Source: JBAXGE01 sp044344145
GTDB taxonomy: Bacteria; Planctomycetota; Phycisphaerae; WQYP01
Assembly (NCBI GenBank): GCA_044344145.1
Contig: JBIJDM010000031.1
Location: 1 to 18,082 of the forward strand
Direction: 5' to 3'
Length of the DNA: 18,082 bases
Every line of letters starts with the position of its first letter. Within the stretch, counting starts at the first letter, position 1. Positions 13,781 to 18,082 of the stretch are shown here, piece after piece. Made by a program: the position numbers and the translations under genes. The notes beneath the pieces are model-generated. The model was given only the letters and a program-made list of their open reading frames with translations, was not told the origin of the DNA and did no database searches.

Positions 13781-16315
13781 ATGAATTATCACCGTTACAA
13801 TTGTGTGCTGGTCCTGCTGCTGTGTTGGTGCGGAACCGCTTGGGCGGAATTTAAGCAGGCAGAGCATCCCTATATTCTCTGGACCAAAGCCGATGCCACC
13901 GCCATCAAGACCCGCATCGAGCAGGAGGCATGGGCCAAAGACGCAGTGGCCAAGCTCCCCAACAATCCCATCGGGCGGTTGTTTCGCTATCAGATTCTGG
14001 GGGATCAGAAGGCCGGGGATGAAGAGCGCAAATATTTGCTGACCTTCATCGGGGCACCGCTCAATGGCCAGGGCGATTCCGGCGGTGCGGGACTGCATAC
14101 CGCCAATTACCTGAACGCGCTGCGCTATGATGTGCTCTATGACAGCCTGACCCCGGAACAGCGCACGCAATTAGAGACCACCTTTCGCAATCACATTGCC
14201 GAAGACCGAACCGAATGGAAAACCAACCCCGCCCGGTTAGGCTTTCTCCCCAATCTGGCGTTACCCAGACGCTGCGGAATTCTCATGATGACGCTGGCGC
14301 TACACGACGAAAAATTGATCCGTGAACTGTGGGCCACCCCCGGATCTTTCAAATGGTTCTTTGGTGAATATCTTTCCGATGGCCAGTTTTACAATGAAGA
14401 ATTTGCCAAGATAACCTCGATCATCGGCGAGTTCCTGATTTATGCCCGGGGCTTGGATCGTTTGGGCCTGGCCGAATTGGGCTACGATTACACCGGACCT
14501 ACCGGTGGCTCTCTGGAAAAATATGTGCGTTCGTTGCTTACGCTCGGGTATCCCCGCACCGATATTACCAGTGGCACACCCGCCTATAGTCGTCTTGCGA
14601 TGGGAGACTCACGTGGGGGGAACCTGTTGGGACATCTGAATGTGTTTCCTTATTGGTCGGACAATACGGGGGGCAATGCCTACTGGTACGCCGCCAATAT
14701 GAACGGACGCGATCACCGCGGTACCAAAATTGATAAGCTGCAAATTCCGCAGTGGTTTGAGCTACTTCAGGCCCGCTACCCCAAAGGCCACGCCGGGTAT
14801 GATTACTTCCTGGCCCAGATGCGCAAACCCGGTGCCGATGCCTATTACCCCACGCTCTTCTGGGGACTTTCTCCCATCCCGGCGAAAAGTGTGGTGGCCC
14901 CGCCCGCGCCATCCTATGTGGCCCCGGAACGCGGTTTTGCCCTGCTCCGGTCTGATGAATCCCCGGCCTACTGGGAATCACCCGCACCGGCCGTGGCCCA
15001 GCAATTCGCGCAATTCTATGTCCACTACACCAATGACTGTTTTTCCCTTTTGGGCTACCAACAGTTCAACCGTCCGATTTATTACAACCGCGCCATCTCC
15101 GCCGGCTATAACGGCGGTGCGTGGGATATGACGGTCCGGGGGCATTGTGGTGTGGTGGTGGACGATGAAATGGCCCAGCCCATCGGCGTGGTTCCCGTTC
15201 GGTCTAATTTCGCCGGTCCGATCAAATTCGTCTCTGCACGTGGAATCCCTATCGTTCCTTTGACTGGTCAGAATGAAGCGCGTTCCTCGGATCAGCCCAA
15301 AGAACCCGTTACCAGCGTATACTCCAATATGGACTTGGCGCGGGCGTTGTTTCTGGCCCCGGAATACCTTTTTGACGTTTACACTCTGACCGATACCGCC
15401 AAGACCGCACGGGATTTTTACTGGCTGGTACACGCCCCGGGTTCTGCCCTGCCCGAGCCCGGCCAGAGCTGGCAACCCTCGGACGATTTACAGAAGACCC
15501 TGTTCGCGACCCAATATCAACAACCCGTCGCGGATCGGTCCACGCTTATCCCGGCCCAACGAAATTACCACCTCACAACCGAAGGGACCCAGGGCCCGCC
15601 GTGGGTGCTGATCGAGAATGGTCAAAAATATCAGGTGGGTGCGAATCCGCTCTCCATCACCACCCTTCAGGATTATCATGGCGCGGATGTAACAACGGCG
15701 CGCTTCGGTGCGGCTTGGTATGAGCGCAAAGTGGGGGTCCGCGTTTCCATGCTCCCCGAACCCGGCACGACCGCGTATACGTTCAACACGCCAGAGCGTT
15801 ATGCCCCCGGCGCCCCACGTAACGAAGACGATAAGAATAAGCGGGTCTTGGGGGCGGAATGGGGAGGAGTCTCAATTGCCGTGCACCGTCGCGCTCCGGC
15901 CACGGCCTTTGCCGCGCTGCATGAACCCTACGAACAGGGCACTCCCAATCAGACCCAATTCCGCCGGGTCCAACAGACCGCTTCGGGGATCGCCGTGGCA
16001 GTCGTGGGTAAAACTGCGGCTGGTAAACAATACAATGACCGCCTGTTATTGCAGTTTGACCTGCGCCCGGATGTCGAGGTTAAGAAAACCCCGCAACTTG
16101 AACTTGATACCACCCTCAGCCCGCTGACATTGGCCGATGCTGATGAGTCATTTACCTTTTCAGGTCATGCCATGGTCCGCAGTACCGATACCCAAATCAT
16201 CGTGACCGGCAATCTGCAGGCCATGAAACTTAAAGTCACCGGCAATCCGATTCTGCTGCTCAATGGGAAAACTGCCAACACCAAAATATCCGCAGGTGTG
16301 CTATGTTATCCTTGA
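13781..16315 (+). CDS. Secreted heparinase II/III-like protein (putative polysaccharide lyase)
   Basis: This protein has 844 residues, starting at ATG 13781 with GGAG 7 bases upstream. The N-terminus is a clear signal peptide (MNYHRYNC, then a Leu/Val/Cys core and AWA, cleavage near 22/23). Residues 23-370 are alpha-helical in character and open with 'HPYILWTKADATAIKTRI', like the start of (alpha/alpha) toroid lyases. A beta-rich part begins near 'ERGFALLRSDE' (about 385). It contains 'FYVHYTNDCFSLLGYQ' (H415, D419) and 'RGHCGVVVDDE' (H455), which parallel the H..D.LS and HNTV.VD motifs of heparinase II/III-like proteins. Family assignment is by pattern only, and the catalytic residues are not proven. 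The gene starts 26 bp after the glycosyltransferase-esterase and overlaps the next gene by 13 bp, so it is the middle of an operon. A non-catalytic glycan-binding role is also possible. Confidence 0.6.
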   Translation: MNYHRYNCVLVLLLCWCGTAWAEFKQAEHPYILWTKADATAIKTRIEQEAWAKDAVAKLPNNPIGRLFRYQILGDQKAGDEERKYLLTFIGAPLNGQGDSGGAGLHTANYLNALRYDVLYDSLTPEQRTQLETTFRNHIAEDRTEWKTNPARLGFLPNLALPRRCGILMMTLALHDEKLIRELWATPGSFKWFFGEYLSDGQFYNEEFAKITSIIGEFLIYARGLDRLGLAELGYDYTGPTGGSLEKYVRSLLTLGYPRTDITSGTPAYSRLAMGDSRGGNLLGHLNVFPYWSDNTGGNAYWYAANMNGRDHRGTKIDKLQIPQWFELLQARYPKGHAGYDYFLAQMRKPGADAYYPTLFWGLSPIPAKSVVAPPAPSYVAPERGFALLRSDESPAYWESPAPAVAQQFAQFYVHYTNDCFSLLGYQQFNRPIYYNRAISAGYNGGAWDMTVRGHCGVVVDDEMAQPIGVVPVRSNFAGPIKFVSARGIPIVPLTGQNEARSSDQPKEPVTSVYSNMDLARALFLAPEYLFDVYTLTDTAKTARDFYWLVHAPGSALPEPGQSWQPSDDLQKTLFATQYQQPVADRSTLIPAQRNYHLTTEGTQGPPWVLIENGQKYQVGANPLSITTLQDYHGADVTTARFGAAWYERKVGVRVSMLPEPGTTAYTFNTPERYAPGAPRNEDDKNKRVLGAEWGGVSIAVHRRAPATAFAALHEPYEQGTPNQTQFRRVQQTASGIAVAVVGKTAAGKQYNDRLLLQFDLRPDVEVKKTPQLELDTTLSPLTLADADESFTFSGHAMVRSTDTQIIVTGNLQAMKLKVTGNPILLLNGKTANTKISAGVLCYP

Positions 16316-17109
16316 AATATGGGTATGGATTCCTGCTGCTACTGCTCAGTGCCGCACCCTTATGGGCCGCTACGGATGCGGAACCCGCCGCGCAGATTGA
16401 AAAATTTACCCGCGCCCGTACCCGTGTAGTATGGTTGCTAAATCCCGATGTCAACGACTTGATGTGCCAAGGTGACGGCTTGACGTTGTGGGGGGTGGAT
16501 ACTCAGGACAAACAAGGTCCCCGGCAACTGCTGGCCAAGCCGGGGCACTTCAACCGTCCCTTCCTGACCCCCGATGGCACGCGGGTGGTATTTACCAATC
16601 CCAAGCTCCGCACGGTATCCATGCTCAATTTCGACGGCACCAGCTTGCAGGAGTTATGTCGTGGTTTTGGTTTGACCATGTGGGTGGATCCGGCCACCAA
16701 AATCGAATGGTTGTATGTCCAAGGCCACGAACAATCGGCACCCGCCAAGAACCCGATTCTGCATTATAACCTTAAGGCGTTACAACATCCGGAAATTGTT
16801 TGGAACAAGACGGATATTACTGCCACGCCCAATGCCAATTTCCAGCTTTCTGCCGACGGTACCCGGGCTGCCATCCTGTTCCCATGGCCTAATGCGGGGC
16901 TGGCAAATTTGCGTGACCAAACCTGGCAACCCCATGCCACCGGCTGTTGGCCCGGCATGGCGCCGGATAATAGTTATCGTTTTTGGGTGTTCGATAACAG
17001 CCACCGCAGTGTGACCATGTTTGGCCCCGGAGGCACGGGGCAAAACATTGTAACTCTGACGGGGGCACCGAATAGCGATAATAAAGAAGTGTATGTTGTA
17101 CCGGAGTAG
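16303..17109 (+). CDS. Secreted TolB-like beta-propeller protein, 3'-truncated by an IS
   Basis: A signal peptide (MLSLKYGYGF, then a Leu core, cleavage near 22/23) is followed by repeats of WD40-like/TolB type: 'PFLTPDGTRVVFTNPK' (about 87-102), 'NFQLSADGTRAAILFPW' and 'GMAPDNSYRFWVFDNSHRSV'. Such proteins are periplasmic or extracellular; I cannot name a ligand. The frame stops after 'KEVYVVPE', at a point where, as I recall, related proteins read 'EVYHPRWSNH' and continue with further blades. The TAG stop lies inside the first of two tandem copies of the adjoining IS end motif, so the original 3' end has probably been displaced by the IS. ATG 16303 overlaps the lyase-like gene by 13 bp, consistent with translational coupling. 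The product may be unstable or non-functional. Confidence 0.7.
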   Translation: MLSLKYGYGFLLLLLSAAPLWAATDAEPAAQIEKFTRARTRVVWLLNPDVNDLMCQGDGLTLWGVDTQDKQGPRQLLAKPGHFNRPFLTPDGTRVVFTNPKLRTVSMLNFDGTSLQELCRGFGLTMWVDPATKIEWLYVQGHEQSAPAKNPILHYNLKALQHPEIVWNKTDITATPNANFQLSADGTRAAILFPWPNAGLANLRDQTWQPHATGCWPGMAPDNSYRFWVFDNSHRSVTMFGPGGTGQNIVTLTGAPNSDNKEVYVVPE

Positions 17110-17147
17110 AATTGTCACCCCTTAGCCGAAGTAGAAGTGTCATCCCC
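17103..17147 (+). repeat. Two tandem imperfect copies of the IS end motif
   Basis: TAGAATTGTCACCCCT (17107-17122) and TAGAAGTGTCATCCCC (17132-17147) match at 13 of 16 positions and are offset by 25 bases. The likeness extends left over G-(G/A)-AG. Tandem end repeats are typical transposase binding sites. The first copy overlaps the stop codon of the upstream gene. Confidence 0.6.
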
Positions 17148-17149
17148 AA

Positions 17150-17167
17150 GACTGGGGTATACCAGTC
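17150..17167 (+). repeat. Palindrome just before the transposase start
   Basis: GACTGG and CCAGTC form a perfect 6-bp stem around GGTATA, ending 3 bases before ATG 17171. In RNA it would sit where a ribosome site is expected. It could limit transposase expression, including read-through from host promoters, but this is inferred. Confidence 0.45.
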
Positions 17168-17170
17168 AGA

Positions 17171-18082
17171 ATGGAAACACTAACCATGTCGGCACAAGAA
17201 CGGGTTCGGCTCGATGCGATGCAGCGGGTCCAACGGGACGAGATTACGGTGGTAGCAGCGGCGGAGCTGCTGGGCGTGTCGGTACGGCAGGCCCGGCGGG
17301 CTCAAGCAGCGGTTTACGGCGGCCGGTGCCGCCGGGCTGGTGCACGGCCTCCGGGGCCGGCGGAGCAATCGGCGTTTGCCGGAGGAGTTCCGGCAGCGGG
17401 TGGTCAAGCGGCATCAGGAGCGTTATGCGGACTTTGGTCCCACCTTCGCTTGTGAGAAGCTGGCCGAGGAGGGTCTGGAGCTCAGTCCGGACACGCTGGT
17501 GGCGTTGCTGAAGGAACGCCACCTATGGCAGCGGAAGCGGCGGCATGGCCGGCACCGGCAACGGCGGGAGCGACGGGCCAGCTTTGGGAGTCTGCTCCAG
17601 ATGGACGGTTCGCCGCACGACTGGTTTGAAGGCCGGGCGGGCGAGTGTGTGCTGATGGTGCTGATTGATGACGCGACCAACATCACTTATGCCCGTTTTT
17701 ACCCGGCGGAGAGCACGGTGGCGGCCTTTGACGCCATGGGGCGTTGGGTCAAGCGTTACGGGTTACCCCGGAGCGTTTATGTGGACCGCCACAGCATCTA
17801 TCGGGATGATGCACACCCGGATCAACCCACGCAGTTTGGCCGGGCGATGCAGGAGCTCCAAGTGGAACTGATCTGTGCCCACAGCCCGCAGGCCAAGGGG
17901 CGGGTGGAACGGCGGCATCAGGTGTTCCAGGACCGGCTGGTCAAGGAATTGCGGTTGCGGAGCATCTGCGATCGGGATCAGGCCAACGCGTATCTGGAGC
18001 AATCCTTCCTGCCGGACCTGAATGGCCGTTATGCGGTATCGGCCCGGCAGACCACGGACCTGCACCGGAAGCTGCCGCCGGA
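17171..18082 (+). pseudogene. IS transposase (DDE/rve fold), frameshifted and incomplete at the right edge
   Basis: The frame opens at ATG 17171 with 'METLTMSAQERVRL', then a helix-turn-helix (about residues 17-43, 'EITVVAAAELLGVSVRQARR'). Near 17300 the frame shifts by +1: removing one G from the GGG at 17298-17300 continues the protein as 'LKQRFTAAGAAGLVHGLRGR', and the new frame then stays open to the window end. The catalytic triad is visible in that frame: D at 17604 (MDGSPHDW), D at 17784 (YVDRHSIYR) and E at 17907 (GRVERRHQ), with 59 and 40 residues between them. This is typical of the rve integrase core in ISNCY/IS481-like transposases. In the first frame translation would end at 17455 with only the DNA-binding part. 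A real mutation or a sequencing indel is likelier than programmed frameshifting, since no slippery heptamer is present. The C-terminus is outside the window. Confidence 0.75.

Larger units (their letters stand above)
17103..18082 (+). mobile_element. Insertion sequence, ISNCY/IS481-like, left part only
   Basis: The element comprises a repeated end motif (17103-17147), a palindrome (17150-17167) and a rightward DDE transposase gene that runs off the window. The left border is placed at 17103-17107 because both end-motif copies share bases from there on. The right end and target duplication are outside the window. Base use is more G-rich in the coding strand than in the upstream genes, in line with transfer. 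Family is judged from the N-terminal helix-turn-helix followed by an rve-type core. Confidence 0.7.

Noticed and set aside
17291..17310. Programmed -1 frameshifting as in IS3-type elements
   Set aside because: The shift needed is +1 and there is no A-rich slippery heptamer, so an indel is the simpler reading.
1..18082. CRISPR array, tRNA or rRNA genes
   Set aside because: No regularly spaced repeats and no cloverleaf or rRNA-like conserved stretches were noticed on reading either strand; this was by eye, without a covariance search.

Overview
This is a protein-dense, moderately GC-rich bacterial chromosome segment. The paired LptF/LptG-type permeases imply a Gram-negative envelope with lipopolysaccharide (LPS)-type transport. 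The insertion-bearing RNase E, the tandem U32 protein, the secreted TolB-like propeller and the heparinase-like protein together remind me of the Planctomycetota/PVC group, perhaps Phycisphaerae. That placement is an inference from family resemblance, not proof.

Layout. Positions 1-2404 (minus strand) hold an lptF-lptG pair; lptG runs off the left edge. A 347-bp divergent intergenic region (2405-2751) carries several perfect inverted repeats. It is followed on the plus strand by a large RNase E/G (2752-5658) whose last codons overlap a tandem U32 'peptidase' gene of the RlhA/UbiU/UbiV type (5651-8173). This pair couples RNA decay and processing with a probable RNA or cofactor hydroxylation factor. 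queC (7-cyano-7-deazaguanine synthase; 8180-8869, minus) converges on it. queC diverges from a solitary nuoC (8979-9497) across a short region with overlapping promoter-like motifs and alternative hairpins. A cation diffusion facilitator transporter (9699-10667) follows.

Positions 10755-17109 are a co-directional, closely spaced three-gene cluster. It encodes (i) a membrane GT-C/GT39-like glycosyltransferase fused in one frame to a secreted-type alpha/beta-hydrolase (esterase), (ii) a secreted heparinase II/III-like protein and (iii) a secreted TolB-like beta-propeller protein. I read this as a possible envelope or exopolysaccharide assembly and modification locus.

The propeller gene appears cut short by an insertion sequence that starts at about 17103 and runs off the right edge. 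The IS end consists of two tandem copies of a motif containing TAGAA, and the first copy supplies the stop codon of the host gene. The IS transposase (DDE/rve fold, probably ISNCY/IS481-like) contains a one-base frameshift near 17300.

I found no tRNA, rRNA or CRISPR array. No wholly new system is evident. The least ordinary items are the glycosyltransferase-esterase fusion cluster, the IS-truncated propeller gene, the structured leaders of rne and queC, and the split S1 domain of RNase E.
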